The position numbers were made by a program, and so were the translations under genes. The notes beneath the pieces are model-generated. The model made no database searches, had not been told where the DNA came from, and saw nothing but the letters and a program-made list of their open reading frames with translations. DNA of 64,000 bases from Kribbella kalugense (GTDB lineage Bacteria > Actinomycetota > Actinomycetes > Propionibacteriales > Kribbellaceae): the NCBI RefSeq assembly GCF_004365875.1, contig NZ_SODF01000002.1, positions 434,001-498,000 on the forward strand, in the 5' to 3' direction. Below, piece by piece: positions 25,790-34,053 of the stretch. Position 1 is the first letter of the stretch. Each line of letters begins with the position of its first letter.

Positions 25790-26359
25790 GTGCCGAAGCA
25801 GAAGCCCGTGGTGGTGATCACCGATCCGCAGGCGATCCGCGCCCTGGCCCACCCCGCCAGGCAACGGGTCATCGACGAGCTCTACAACGGCAAAGTGCTG
25901 ACCGCGACCGAGTGTGCGGAGCTGGCCGGCCTCACGCCGTCCGCGATGAGCTACCACCTCCGGGCACTGGAGAAGTGGGGCATCATCGAGCGCGCCGAGG
26001 AGTCCCCGGACGGCCGGGAGCGGCCGTGGCGGGCGCGGGCCGCGAGCCTGCGGATCGACTCCACGACCGCCGGAGCCGGACGGCTGGCAGGCCAGGCGAT
26101 CATGCGGACCGCGATGAACGGGGTGCTCGAGCAGTTCGAGCAGCTGCCCGAGGACGACACGTGGGACGACGTGAGCACGCTGAGCCGGTCCCGCTTGTGG
26201 CTCACCCACGAAGAGGCAGTGCGGTTCAGCAAGGAGATGAGCGACCTGGTCGACCGCTTCAAGAAGAAGCGGACGCAGAGCGACCACCCGGCCGGCGCCC
26301 GCCAGATCAGCTCGCTGTTCGCCGTCGTACCGATCGGCAAGCCGCCGGAAGGCAGCTGA
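25790..26359 (+). CDS. ArsR-type winged-helix transcriptional regulator
   Basis: This 189-residue regulator has an ArsR/HTH_20-like winged helix: ITDPQAIRALAHPARQRVIDELYNG, the recognition helix TATECAELAGLTPSAMSYHLRALEKWGIIERAE and the wing GRERPWRARAASLRI. The C-terminal 110 residues are helical and probably bind a ligand or dimerise; no metal-binding Cys cluster is seen. The GTG start giving VPKQKPVVVITDP is chosen because it is where family similarity begins. It is divergent from the DHA3 exporter, its likely target. Confidence 0.87.
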   Translation: MPKQKPVVVITDPQAIRALAHPARQRVIDELYNGKVLTATECAELAGLTPSAMSYHLRALEKWGIIERAEESPDGRERPWRARAASLRIDSTTAGAGRLAGQAIMRTAMNGVLEQFEQLPEDDTWDDVSTLSRSRLWLTHEEAVRFSKEMSDLVDRFKKKRTQSDHPAGARQISSLFAVVPIGKPPEGS

Positions 26360-26432
26360 ACCGTTAGCTTCCGATCGGCGTATGTCGGAGTACCTTCGAA
26401 GTAGCGGTACTTTCCGCCGTCGGGTGGTCGCC

Positions 26433-26879
26433 ATGCAGTCCTGGGTCCTGTGGTTGATCGTCGCCGCCGTCCTCGGCACGGCCGAGTTGATGACAGCGAC
26501 CTTCGACCTGCTCCTGCTGGCCGTCGCGGCGCTCGCCGCGGCCGCGGTCGGCGGGATCGGACTGGGCATCGCGTTCCAGGTGCTGGCGTTCGCCGTGACG
26601 GCCGCGGCCATGGTCACGCTGGTCCGGCCGGTCGCGCGACGGCATCTGACCGGGCATCCGGGCATACGCACCGGAGTCGCCGCGCTGATCGGGCGGGAGG
26701 CCGTCGTACTGGCCACCTGCGACCGGGACGACGGCCGGGTCCGGATCGGCGGCGAAGAGTGGAGCGCTCGCTCCTACGACCCCGACCTGCGCATCCCTGC
26801 AGGTACCCGGGTCGACGTGTTCGCCATCGAGGGGGCTACCGCCCTCGTGCATCCACAGGAGGAACCATGGCCGAACTGA
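26433..26879 (+). CDS. NfeD-family membrane protein
   Basis: This 148-residue protein has about three to four membrane segments from the first residues (MQSWVLWLIVAAVLGTAELM) and a C-terminal OB-fold (GVAALIGREAVVLATCDRDDGRVRIGGEEWSARS). This is the short NfeD form that partners SPFH proteins in membrane microdomains. The ATG directly before the first membrane helix is chosen; an ATG 51 nt upstream would add a charged, non-conserved head. It overlaps the SPFH gene by 13 nt. Confidence 0.88.
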   Translation: MQSWVLWLIVAAVLGTAELMTATFDLLLLAVAALAAAAVGGIGLGIAFQVLAFAVTAAAMVTLVRPVARRHLTGHPGIRTGVAALIGREAVVLATCDRDDGRVRIGGEEWSARSYDPDLRIPAGTRVDVFAIEGATALVHPQEEPWPN

Positions 26880-27772
26880 TTATCGGACTGGTCGTCGCCG
26901 TACTCGCCGTTGTGCTGGTACTGCGGACGGTCCGGATCGTCCCGCAGGCGCGGGCGAGCAACGTCGAGCGACTCGGCCGGTACCTGCGCACCCTGGAGCC
27001 CGGGCTGAACATCGTCATCCCGTTCATCGACCGGCCCCGGCAGCTGATCGACCTGCGCGAGCAGGTGGTCTCGTTCCAGCCGAACTCGGTGATCACCGAG
27101 GACAACCTGGTCGTGCACATCGACACGGTGCTGTACTTCCAGGTCACGGATCCGCGCGCGGCGGCGTACGAGATCTTCAACTACATCCAGGCGATCGAGC
27201 AGCTGACCGTGACCACGCTGCGCAACGTGATCGGCAGCCTGGACCTGGAGAAGACGCTGACCTCGCGCGAGCACATCAACTCGATCCTGCGCGGCGTACT
27301 CGACGAGGCCTCCGGCAAGTGGGGTATCCGGGTCAACCGGGTCGAGCTGAAGGCGATCGAGCCGCCGGTGTCGATCAAGGAGTCGATGGAGAAGCAGATG
27401 CGGGCCGAGCGGGAGAAGCGGGCCGCGATCCTGAACGCCGAGGGCGCGCGGCAGTCCCAGATCCTGACCGCCGAGGGCGACCGGCAGGCCGCGATCCTGC
27501 GGGCCGAAGGTCAGGCGAAGGCGATCGACACGGTGTTCGAGGCGATCCACCGCAACGACCCGGACCCGAAGCTGCTGGCGTACCAGTACCTGCAGATGCT
27601 CCCCGAGCTGGCCAAAGGCCCCGGCAACACCTTCTGGGTGATCCCGTCCGAGGTGACCCAGGCGCTGCAGAGCGTCACCAAGGCGTTCACCACCGAGACG
27701 CCGGCGATTCCGTCGGAGAACCCGGCAGTTCCGTCGGAGAACGGGCACACCCCTGAGATTCCCCGGAAGTAG
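26867..27772 (+). CDS. SPFH/Band 7 (stomatin-like) protein
   Basis: This 301-residue stomatin/prohibitin-type protein has one N-terminal membrane segment, a Band 7 domain (LGRYLRTLEPGLNIVIPFIDRP..ITEDNLVVHIDTVLYFQVTDPRAAAYEI) and a coiled coil (KRAAILNAEGARQSQILTAEGDRQAAILRAEGQAKAI). It ends in a Pro/Ser/Glu tail with short PSEN repeats. SPFH/NfeD pairs organise membrane microdomains and quality control. The ATG follows AGGAGGA and overlaps nfeD. Confidence 0.95.
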   Translation: MAELIIGLVVAVLAVVLVLRTVRIVPQARASNVERLGRYLRTLEPGLNIVIPFIDRPRQLIDLREQVVSFQPNSVITEDNLVVHIDTVLYFQVTDPRAAAYEIFNYIQAIEQLTVTTLRNVIGSLDLEKTLTSREHINSILRGVLDEASGKWGIRVNRVELKAIEPPVSIKESMEKQMRAEREKRAAILNAEGARQSQILTAEGDRQAAILRAEGQAKAIDTVFEAIHRNDPDPKLLAYQYLQMLPELAKGPGNTFWVIPSEVTQALQSVTKAFTTETPAIPSENPAVPSENGHTPEIPRK

Positions 27773-27818
27773 ACCCCGAAATAGTTGCCCCGGCACCTAA
27801 TCGGTTGCTTGCCGATGT

Positions 27819-27824
27819 CACTAT
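27819..27824 (+). promoter_or_regulatory. Candidate -10 (CACTAT) for leaderless dedA-like gene
   Basis: CACTAT is 6 nt before the ATG with no ribosome-binding site. The first base departs from TANNNT. Confidence 0.35.
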
Positions 27825-27830
27825 GGGTGC

Positions 27831-28487
27831 ATGGGGGAACCTTTGCTGCTGGCCCAGGCGATCGCCATCCCGACCGGGGTGGCCGTCGTGGCCTACCTGG
27901 TCGTCGGACTCGTCATCGGCGTCGAGAGCATGGGCGTACCGCTGCCAGGTGAGACCACCCTGGTCGCGGCCGCGCTGCTCGCCTCGCAGCACCACTTGAA
28001 GATCGAGTTCGTCATCCTGGCGGCGGCCGCCGGTGCGATCGTCGGCGACTCGATCGGGTACTTCATCGGCCGCAAGGCCGGCCGTCAGTTGTTCGACCGG
28101 CTCGGCCGCCGGTTCCACCACTTCTCACCGGACCGGATCGTCCGGGCCGAGAAGTACTTCCACAAGTACGGCGTCTGGACGGTGTTCTTCGGCCGGTTCG
28201 TCGCACTGCTGCGGATCTTCGCCGGCCCGATGGCCGGCATGCTGCGGATGCACTACCCGCGCTTCCTGGCCGCCAACGCCGCCGGCGGTATCGCCTGGTC
28301 GGCGACCATCGGCATCGTCGCGTACAAGGTCGGCGACAACGCCGACAAGATCTTCGGCCGGGTCTCGCTCTGGGCCCTGGTCGCGATCGCGGCCGTCGCG
28401 GTCGCGCTGTACGCCGTCCACAAGATCCGCAAGCGCCGGCGTACCCAGGCCGAGGAGCCCGCGCCGGCCGAATCAGCGGATGTGTAG
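27831..28487 (+). CDS. DedA-family membrane protein
   Basis: This 218-residue DedA/SNARE-associated protein is likely a polyprenyl-phosphate or lipid transporter. The family signature region is complete: VESMGVPLPGETTLVAAALLA with the membrane-embedded Glu, GAIVGDSIGYFIGRKAGRQ, FHKYGVWTVFFGRFVALLRIFAGPMAG with the conserved Arg pair, and AANAAGGIAWS. The C-terminus is basic. Its end overlaps the convergent lipoprotein gene by 15 nt. Confidence 0.92.
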   Translation: MGEPLLLAQAIAIPTGVAVVAYLVVGLVIGVESMGVPLPGETTLVAAALLASQHHLKIEFVILAAAAGAIVGDSIGYFIGRKAGRQLFDRLGRRFHHFSPDRIVRAEKYFHKYGVWTVFFGRFVALLRIFAGPMAGMLRMHYPRFLAANAAGGIAWSATIGIVAYKVGDNADKIFGRVSLWALVAIAAVAVALYAVHKIRKRRRTQAEEPAPAESADV

Positions 28488-29777
28488 CTGCAGCCCACCC
28501 GTGGTGATCCCGTCCATCGGACGGCCGAACATCATCGCGCCCGGGATCACGAACCGGTAGACGAAGTCACCCGGCTGCCCGGCCTTGAACGCCAGCGCGG
28601 TCTGCCCCTGCCGCATCGCCATCGCCTTGAGGTTCGCCCATTTGCGGGTCTGCCGGTTCCAGGCCTGCAGCATCACGGTCGTGTTCAGGGCCGGCTTGAC
28701 CGTCGCCGAGATGCTCACCATCGACCCGGCCTTCTTCGCCGTGTCCCCACCCGCGAACCCGGCCGACGCGACCCGGACCACACTCTTCGTGTACGCCGGC
28801 CTACTGCTCGACGTACCCGCGATCAGGCCGCCCTTGCTGTAGACCGGCACGGTGATCTTGTACGGCCTGCTCCCACCGGTCGGTACGCCGATGTCGTAGT
28901 ACCCACCGGCCGTCGTCGCACCGCGGGCCGCCGGGGTCCACCGCGCACCGGGCGTGACCTGCGTCAGCACCTCGACCGGAACCCCTGCCGGTGTTGCTCG
29001 CTGACTCGTGCACGGTGTCTCAAGCTCGCATCCCACCTGGTGCAGGATGACCCGCCCGCGGACCCGGATCGGCACGCTGAACTGCGCCAGCGGGGGTACT
29101 GCGGCATTGATCGAGCTGGTCAGCCCGAGTACCTGCCCGCCGATCTGCGTGCTCCACTCGTTCTGCGTACGGAGCTCGAAGACGTACGGCGGCTTGATGC
29201 TCTTGATCAGCTGCCGGTTCGACGTGGTCGCCGGGCCGATCGCCTTCAGCATCTGTCCGGGCCGTCCGATCATCGGCACGTACCGCTGCGTCTTCTTGCC
29301 CTTCACGTCCAGCGGGTCGTTCGGGGTGAAGTCCTGCGGCGCGACCGGTACAGACCACCTGATCAGCACCCCGCGCCCTTGCGGAGCCACCGCGGCCGCG
29401 CTCGGCCGGACTGGCCCGTCGGTGTCGAACACCGGCGACTTGGCGAGCTTGCTGGTCACACCACCCTGCGACGTCCCGGTCGCGACCGCGACCTTGTAGT
29501 TCCCGTCCGCCGGGAACGCCGACGTCGGGATCTCCCACTGGTTCGGCTCACCGGCCTGGATGTACTTCAGGTACGACGGACTCTCGCTGAGCACACCCTC
29601 GATCGTGATCCGGTTCGGCTGGGCGGTGTCCTTCCAGGTCACCAGCACCGCCGCCCGGCCCTTCGGCGCCCAGGCCACCGCGACATCGGTCGGCGCCGGA
29701 TCCGAGGCACACGCGGTCAGCGCGGTCGCTCCCACGACCACCGCCAGCGCCACGGAAAGCACGCGCCGCACTTCCAT
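28473..29777 (-). CDS. Secreted lipoprotein with FN3-like repeats
   Basis: This 434-residue protein has a lipoprotein signal (VLSVALAVVVGATALTACAS with lipobox LTAC). It then has at least two fibronectin-III-like beta segments (VAVAWAPKGRAAVLVTWKDTAQPNRITIEG and AAVAPQGRGVLIRWSVPVAP) and C-terminal beta-rich segments of the kind seen in surface adhesion or cell-wall proteins (VMLQAWNRQTRKWANLKAMAMRQG). Two Cys in GCELETPC may form a disulfide. The ATG is preferred over the adjacent GTG. Function unknown. Confidence 0.72.
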   Translation of the reverse strand: MEVRRVLSVALAVVVGATALTACASDPAPTDVAVAWAPKGRAAVLVTWKDTAQPNRITIEGVLSESPSYLKYIQAGEPNQWEIPTSAFPADGNYKVAVATGTSQGGVTSKLAKSPVFDTDGPVRPSAAAVAPQGRGVLIRWSVPVAPQDFTPNDPLDVKGKKTQRYVPMIGRPGQMLKAIGPATTSNRQLIKSIKPPYVFELRTQNEWSTQIGGQVLGLTSSINAAVPPLAQFSVPIRVRGRVILHQVGCELETPCTSQRATPAGVPVEVLTQVTPGARWTPAARGATTAGGYYDIGVPTGGSRPYKITVPVYSKGGLIAGTSSSRPAYTKSVVRVASAGFAGGDTAKKAGSMVSISATVKPALNTTVMLQAWNRQTRKWANLKAMAMRQGQTALAFKAGQPGDFVYRFVIPGAMMFGRPMDGITTGGLQLHIR

Positions 29778-29920
29778 CACCTCGTCTCAGCTGCCTCACT
29801 GTGCCGGTGTCACGACCGACCGGTGAACCATACCCAGTCCGCAGTACCGGACCCCCAGGGCCGTTGCCGGATCGGTATCACGCTCCTACGGTGAAAGAAG
29901 CCACAAGGGGGAAATCAACG

Positions 29921-30481
29921 ATGGCATTCATCGACACGCCCAAGGAACCGGAGTTCTTCGACGCGAACCGGGCACCGGCCGGGCACATACCCAACTTCGT
30001 CCAGACCTTCGCCGCACGACCTGCCGTGTACGACGCCTGGAAGCAGCTGAACGGTGCGATCAAGGAGTCCATGGACCTGCGCCGGTACGAGCTCGCCACG
30101 CTAGCGGCCGCGACCGCACTGAAGTCCAGCTACTGCAGTCTCGCGCACGGGCAGGTGCTGGCCGACAAGTTCTACACGGCCGAGGAGGTCGCGGCTCTCG
30201 TCGGCGAACCGGCGAACGATCCGACCGACCGGGCCGTGATGGCGTTCGCACGTAAGGTAGCGCTCGCTGCCGACACCGTCACGCAGGCGGACGTCGACGA
30301 ACTGAAGGCGATCGGCCTGACCGATGCCGACGTACTCGACGTCGCGCTGGCCGCGGCCGCCCGGGCGTTCTTCTCCAAGACCCTCGACGCCACCGGCACC
30401 CAACCCGACTCCGCCTTCAACGGCCTCCCCGAGACGCTGAGAAGTGCCTTGACCGTAGGCCGCCCGATCTACTCGGGCTGA
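29921..30481 (+). CDS. Carboxymuconolactone decarboxylase/AhpD-family protein
   Basis: This 186-residue helical protein belongs to the AhpD-like superfamily, with the core RRYELATLAAATALKSSYCSLAHGQVLA. The single Cys and its nearby His (C-x3-H) match peroxidase-related members that have lost one of the two AhpD cysteines (CxxC), so ordinary disulfide reductase activity is uncertain. The ATG follows AAGGGGG at a good distance. It overlaps the convergent multicopper oxidase gene by 13 nt. Confidence 0.85.
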   Translation: MAFIDTPKEPEFFDANRAPAGHIPNFVQTFAARPAVYDAWKQLNGAIKESMDLRRYELATLAAATALKSSYCSLAHGQVLADKFYTAEEVAALVGEPANDPTDRAVMAFARKVALAADTVTQADVDELKAIGLTDADVLDVALAAAARAFFSKTLDATGTQPDSAFNGLPETLRSALTVGRPIYSG

Positions 30482-31917
30482 TTGTCCGGGGCGCCGCCGA
30501 GGTGGAACTTGGTGGTGACACCGGTGTACATCAGGTGGGCGACGAGGCCCTGGGCTGCGTGCGGCAGGTTGTGGCAGTGGTCCATCCAGATGCCGGGGTT
30601 GTTCGCCACGAAGGCGACCTCGTAGGTCTCCTTGTCCTCGACGTTGAGGGAGTCCGTCCACCACGGACTCCCGGTCGCCGTCACGCCGTTCCGGCTGAGT
30701 ACGACGAGGTGGTGGCCGTGCAGGTGCATCGGATGGACCTGGCCCGAGGTGTTCTTGATCGTCATCCGGACGATGTCGCCTTCGCTGACCACGAACATCG
30801 GCACGTCCGGGTACTGATGCCCGTTGATCGTCCACCACCGCAGCCCGGGCTTCCCGTCGAAGAACCCGACCCGCCGGCCGATGTCGTACCTGAACACCCG
30901 CGTCGCCTTCGCCGGGTCGAACCCGATCGCCTTCGGTGACCCATAGGTCAGCAGATCGACTCGATCCGTCGGCTGGGTCCCGGTCGGCGCATCGCCGTCC
31001 CCGATCACCAGCGTCGTCGGTCCACCGCCGAGCCCGATCCGGACCGGCTTGTCCGTAGCGACCTGGAGGTCGACCCGCCCTCCCGCAGTGACGAGGACCG
31101 CCTTCCCGCTCACCTCGGTCGGTGCGTTCACCTCGGTCCCGTCAACAGCGACCACCTTGTACGGCGCCCCGTCGACCCAGGCCGCCATCGGTCCGTTGTC
31201 GGTGTTGATCAACCGCACCTGTGCCGTCGGACCGGGCGCCTTCACCCGACGTTCGCCGTACTCGCCGTTGACCGTGCGGACCTTGTCGTACGTATGCACA
31301 GCCGCGATCACATCAGCGGACGTGGGCTGGACGATCAGTACGCCGTACAGCCCCTTCTGCACCTGCTCGTGGGAGACCTGGTGCGAGTGATACCAGTACG
31401 TGCCGGCGTCCTTCGCGATGAAGCGGTACACGTACGACTGCCCCGGCCTGACCGCGTCCTGGGTGACGCCGGCGACACCGTCCTCGGCATTCGGTACGTC
31501 GACACCGTGCCAATGCAGCGTGATCCCGTCGGTCACATTGTCGTTGTGCAGCGTGACCTGGATCAGATCGCCTTGTTTTGCGACGATCCGCGGACCCGGC
31601 GAAGTGTGGTTCAGCGTGAAGCCGTCCATCGGGCCGCGACCGGGAATGTCGAACCGCTCCTTGCGGGCAACGAGATCGACGGCCACATCCGGCTTCTGGT
31701 CGGGCGGGCCGGTCAGCTCACTGACATCCACGCCGTGGTGGACGTGTTCGGACACCGGTCCGCCGCCGTAGTCGGCGTACCCCATTGTCATCGGCGACAG
31801 GTCGTTCGGGACCAGGCTCCGTTGCCAGAAGAACGCGATCGGCGCCAGCACGACGAGGGTCGCCGCGACGGCGATCACCAGCCGGCGCCGACCGGCCAGT
31901 TTGGTTGCCAACGGCAT
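30469..31917 (-). CDS. Multicopper oxidase, membrane-anchored
   Basis: This 482-residue three-domain oxidase couples substrate oxidation to reduction of O2 to water. All four copper-binding blocks are present: LHWHG, YWYHSH, HPMHLHGH, and HCHNLPHAAQGL with the type 1 Cys. The axial position is Leu, which usually gives a higher redox potential. The N-terminal hydrophobic segment (LVIAVAATLVVLAPIAFFW) is a membrane anchor or signal. It starts directly after the stop of the membrane-protein gene (TAGATG), so the two are co-translated. Likely metal or phenol oxidation outside the cell. Confidence 0.94.
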   Translation of the reverse strand: MPLATKLAGRRRLVIAVAATLVVLAPIAFFWQRSLVPNDLSPMTMGYADYGGGPVSEHVHHGVDVSELTGPPDQKPDVAVDLVARKERFDIPGRGPMDGFTLNHTSPGPRIVAKQGDLIQVTLHNDNVTDGITLHWHGVDVPNAEDGVAGVTQDAVRPGQSYVYRFIAKDAGTYWYHSHQVSHEQVQKGLYGVLIVQPTSADVIAAVHTYDKVRTVNGEYGERRVKAPGPTAQVRLINTDNGPMAAWVDGAPYKVVAVDGTEVNAPTEVSGKAVLVTAGGRVDLQVATDKPVRIGLGGGPTTLVIGDGDAPTGTQPTDRVDLLTYGSPKAIGFDPAKATRVFRYDIGRRVGFFDGKPGLRWWTINGHQYPDVPMFVVSEGDIVRMTIKNTSGQVHPMHLHGHHLVVLSRNGVTATGSPWWTDSLNVEDKETYEVAFVANNPGIWMDHCHNLPHAAQGLVAHLMYTGVTTKFHLGGAPDNQPE

Positions 31918-32346
31918 CTACGCAGTGGCGGTCTCGGCAGCCGGCTGCCCGCTGCGCGCGACCCGACGGGCCGCCATACTCGCGACGCTGAGCAACGCGA
32001 AGGCATTCAGGCCGTGCAACAACCCGACCACCGGCGCCGCGAACGAGGCGAAGGCCAACACGATCTGCAGAACGACCAGGCCGAAGACGTACAGCGCCCA
32101 CTTGATGCCGCCGTCGACCTTCGCGAAGAACGACACGATCAGCAACAGCAGCGCGATGATCGGAATGGCCAGCACCCCGACCTGACCGTGCAGTGTGTGC
32201 CCGATGTTGCCGTCGTAGTTCTTGTCGATGACCAGGCCGTCGTCCATGTCCTTGATCGCCAGGAACCAGGCCAGCGCGATGAACATTGCCTGCAGTACGA
32301 CACCGATCGCAACGAGACCGGCAAGGATCCGATAAGCAGCTCTCAT
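31918..32346 (-). CDS. Four-helix membrane protein upstream of multicopper oxidase (DUF6220-like)
   Basis: This 142-residue protein has four membrane helices (MRAAYRILAGLVAIGVVLQAMFIALAWF and three more). His residues in IGHTLHGQ and VGLLHGLN sit near helix ends, the way heme or metal ligands do in small cytochrome-b-like proteins. It resembles what I recall as DUF6220. The stop codon abuts the oxidase ATG, so it may deliver copper or electrons to the oxidase (inference). Confidence 0.7.
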   Translation of the reverse strand: MRAAYRILAGLVAIGVVLQAMFIALAWFLAIKDMDDGLVIDKNYDGNIGHTLHGQVGVLAIPIIALLLLIVSFFAKVDGGIKWALYVFGLVVLQIVLAFASFAAPVVGLLHGLNAFALLSVASMAARRVARSGQPAAETATA

Positions 32347-32416
32347 GGTCTCCCCCCAAAGTAGCTGCCTTCATGGTGAGCCGATCACCTCAAGGGCACA
32401 AGAGGTCAAGAGACCT

Positions 32417-33181
32417 TCAGCTGTGGTTGCGGGCGAAGGCTTGATACAGACCGTGCAGGGGCAGCAACGGTTCGTCGCGGATCGGGGTGACCAGGTCCGC
32501 GGTCAGCAGCGGCGCGAGGGCGCCGGTGAGGACGACAGGCGTGTCGTCGTTCAAAGACTGCTCGGTCCGGATCCGGGCTACCAGACCGTCGACCAGTGCT
32601 GCGAAGCCGTGGATCGCTCCGGACTGCAGAGCCTCGACGGTGTTCTTCGCGACCACCGATCGCGGCCGGATCAGCTCGACCCGGCGCAGCTGTGCGGCGG
32701 CGTACCCGAGCGCGTCGGTCGCGGTTTCGATGCCTGGGGCAATCACTCCACCGATGAACGCACCGGCTGGACTGACCACGTCGATCGTGATCGCCGTACC
32801 GACATCGACCACCAGGCAGGGTGCGCCGTACTTGCTGACCGCGGCGAGCGCGTTCGCGATCCGGTCCGTGCCGACTTCCCGCGGATTGTCCACCAGCACA
32901 GGCAGCCCGGTCTTCACTCCCGGCTCGACCACGACGCTCGGCACGTCCTGGTAATACCGAGACACGACGTCCCGCAACTCATGCAACACATGCGGTACGG
33001 CGGAACACACCGCGATCCCGGACACCGGCGACTCACCAGCCAGCAGGCCCTGCAACAGGACCGCCCACTCGTCCGCCGTACGGCGTGGATCGGTGCCGAC
33101 CCACCAATGCCGTTTGACCGTGCCCTCGAACACCAGGCCTACCAGCGTCCTGGTGTTCTCGACGGCAACGGCTAGCAGCAT
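32417..33181 (-). CDS. coaX: Type III pantothenate kinase homologue with altered P-loop
   Basis: This 254-residue protein is clearly CoaX-family: NPREVGTDRIANALAA, VVDVGTAITIDVVSPAGAFIGGVIAPG and KNTVEALQSGAIHGFAALVDG are conserved. The N-terminal phosphate-binding loop is not: the expected DxGNT reads AVENT, with the catalytic Asp6 replaced by Ala (GCC) and the Gly by Glu. TGGLA is also TGALA. The ATG shares one base with the nadC stop. The enzyme may be inactive, with a type I CoaA elsewhere. The first CoA step would otherwise be phosphorylation of pantothenate. Confidence 0.85.
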   Translation of the reverse strand: MLLAVAVENTRTLVGLVFEGTVKRHWWVGTDPRRTADEWAVLLQGLLAGESPVSGIAVCSAVPHVLHELRDVVSRYYQDVPSVVVEPGVKTGLPVLVDNPREVGTDRIANALAAVSKYGAPCLVVDVGTAITIDVVSPAGAFIGGVIAPGIETATDALGYAAAQLRRVELIRPRSVVAKNTVEALQSGAIHGFAALVDGLVARIRTEQSLNDDTPVVLTGALAPLLTADLVTPIRDEPLLPLHGLYQAFARNHS

Positions 33182-34053
33182 CAGGCGTCCTTGAAATTCA
33201 ACTCAGCCCTTAAATCCAAGGCGATGTCGAGCACCGGCGCGGAGTGGGTCAGCGCGCCGACCGCCAGGTAGTCGACCCCGGTCTCGGCGACCTCACGGGC
33301 CTGGTCCAGCGTCAGACCGCCAGAGGCCTCGAGCCGCGCCCGGCCACTGACCTTCTCGACCGCTTCCCGCAGCAGCGGGATGTCCATGTTGTCCAGCAGG
33401 ATCAGCTCGGCCCCGGACTCGACCGCGATCAGCGCGTCGTCGACCGAGTCCACCTCGACCTCGATCGAGATGTCCGGGTACGCCTTGCGCACCAGCCGGT
33501 ACGCCTCGGCGACTCCGCCCGCCGCGATCACGTGGTTGTCCTTGATCAGCGCGGCGTCGGACAGCCCCATCCGGTGGTTCTTCCCGCCACCGCAGCGTAC
33601 GGCGTACTTCTCCAGGGATCGGAGCAGTGGCATCGTCTTGCGGGTGTCGCGGATGACCGCGCCGGTGCCGGCGACCGCGTCCACCCAGCGCCGGGTGAGC
33701 GTGGCGACACCACTCAGATGACAGAGCAGATTCAGTGACGTGCGCTCGGCGGTGAGTAACTGCCGGGTCTTTCCGCGGATCGTCATCAGTACGTCGCCGG
33801 TGTGCACGAACGCGCCGTCGCGAACGGAGTACTCGACCTCGACCTCGTCCGGCGCGGCGACAAGTCGCAGTACCAGCTCGGCGATCTCCAGCCCGGCCAC
33901 GACGCCATCGGCGCGCGCGACCAGCTCGGCGACCGAGATCTGTTCCGGGTCGACGGTGGCCGTGGTGGTCACGTCGACGCCACCGGCCAGATCTTCCTCG
34001 ATGGTTGCCCGCACGAGGTCACCGACCCATTGCCGGTCGACTGTCTCATCCAT
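33181..34053 (-). CDS. nadC: Nicotinate-nucleotide pyrophosphorylase (quinolinate PRTase)
   Basis: This 290-residue enzyme makes nicotinate mononucleotide from quinolinate and PRPP in de novo NAD synthesis. Family blocks are present: AERTSLNLLCHLSGVAT, IRDTRKTMPLLRSLEKYAVRCGGGKNHRMGLSD and IEVEVDSVDDA..ILLDNM. The ATG giving MDETVDRQWVG has GAGGAG about 10 nt upstream and overlaps the end of nadB by 8 nt. It ends inside the coaX start. Confidence 0.96.
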   Translation of the reverse strand: MDETVDRQWVGDLVRATIEEDLAGGVDVTTTATVDPEQISVAELVARADGVVAGLEIAELVLRLVAAPDEVEVEYSVRDGAFVHTGDVLMTIRGKTRQLLTAERTSLNLLCHLSGVATLTRRWVDAVAGTGAVIRDTRKTMPLLRSLEKYAVRCGGGKNHRMGLSDAALIKDNHVIAAGGVAEAYRLVRKAYPDISIEVEVDSVDDALIAVESGAELILLDNMDIPLLREAVEKVSGRARLEASGGLTLDQAREVAETGVDYLAVGALTHSAPVLDIALDLRAELNFKDA

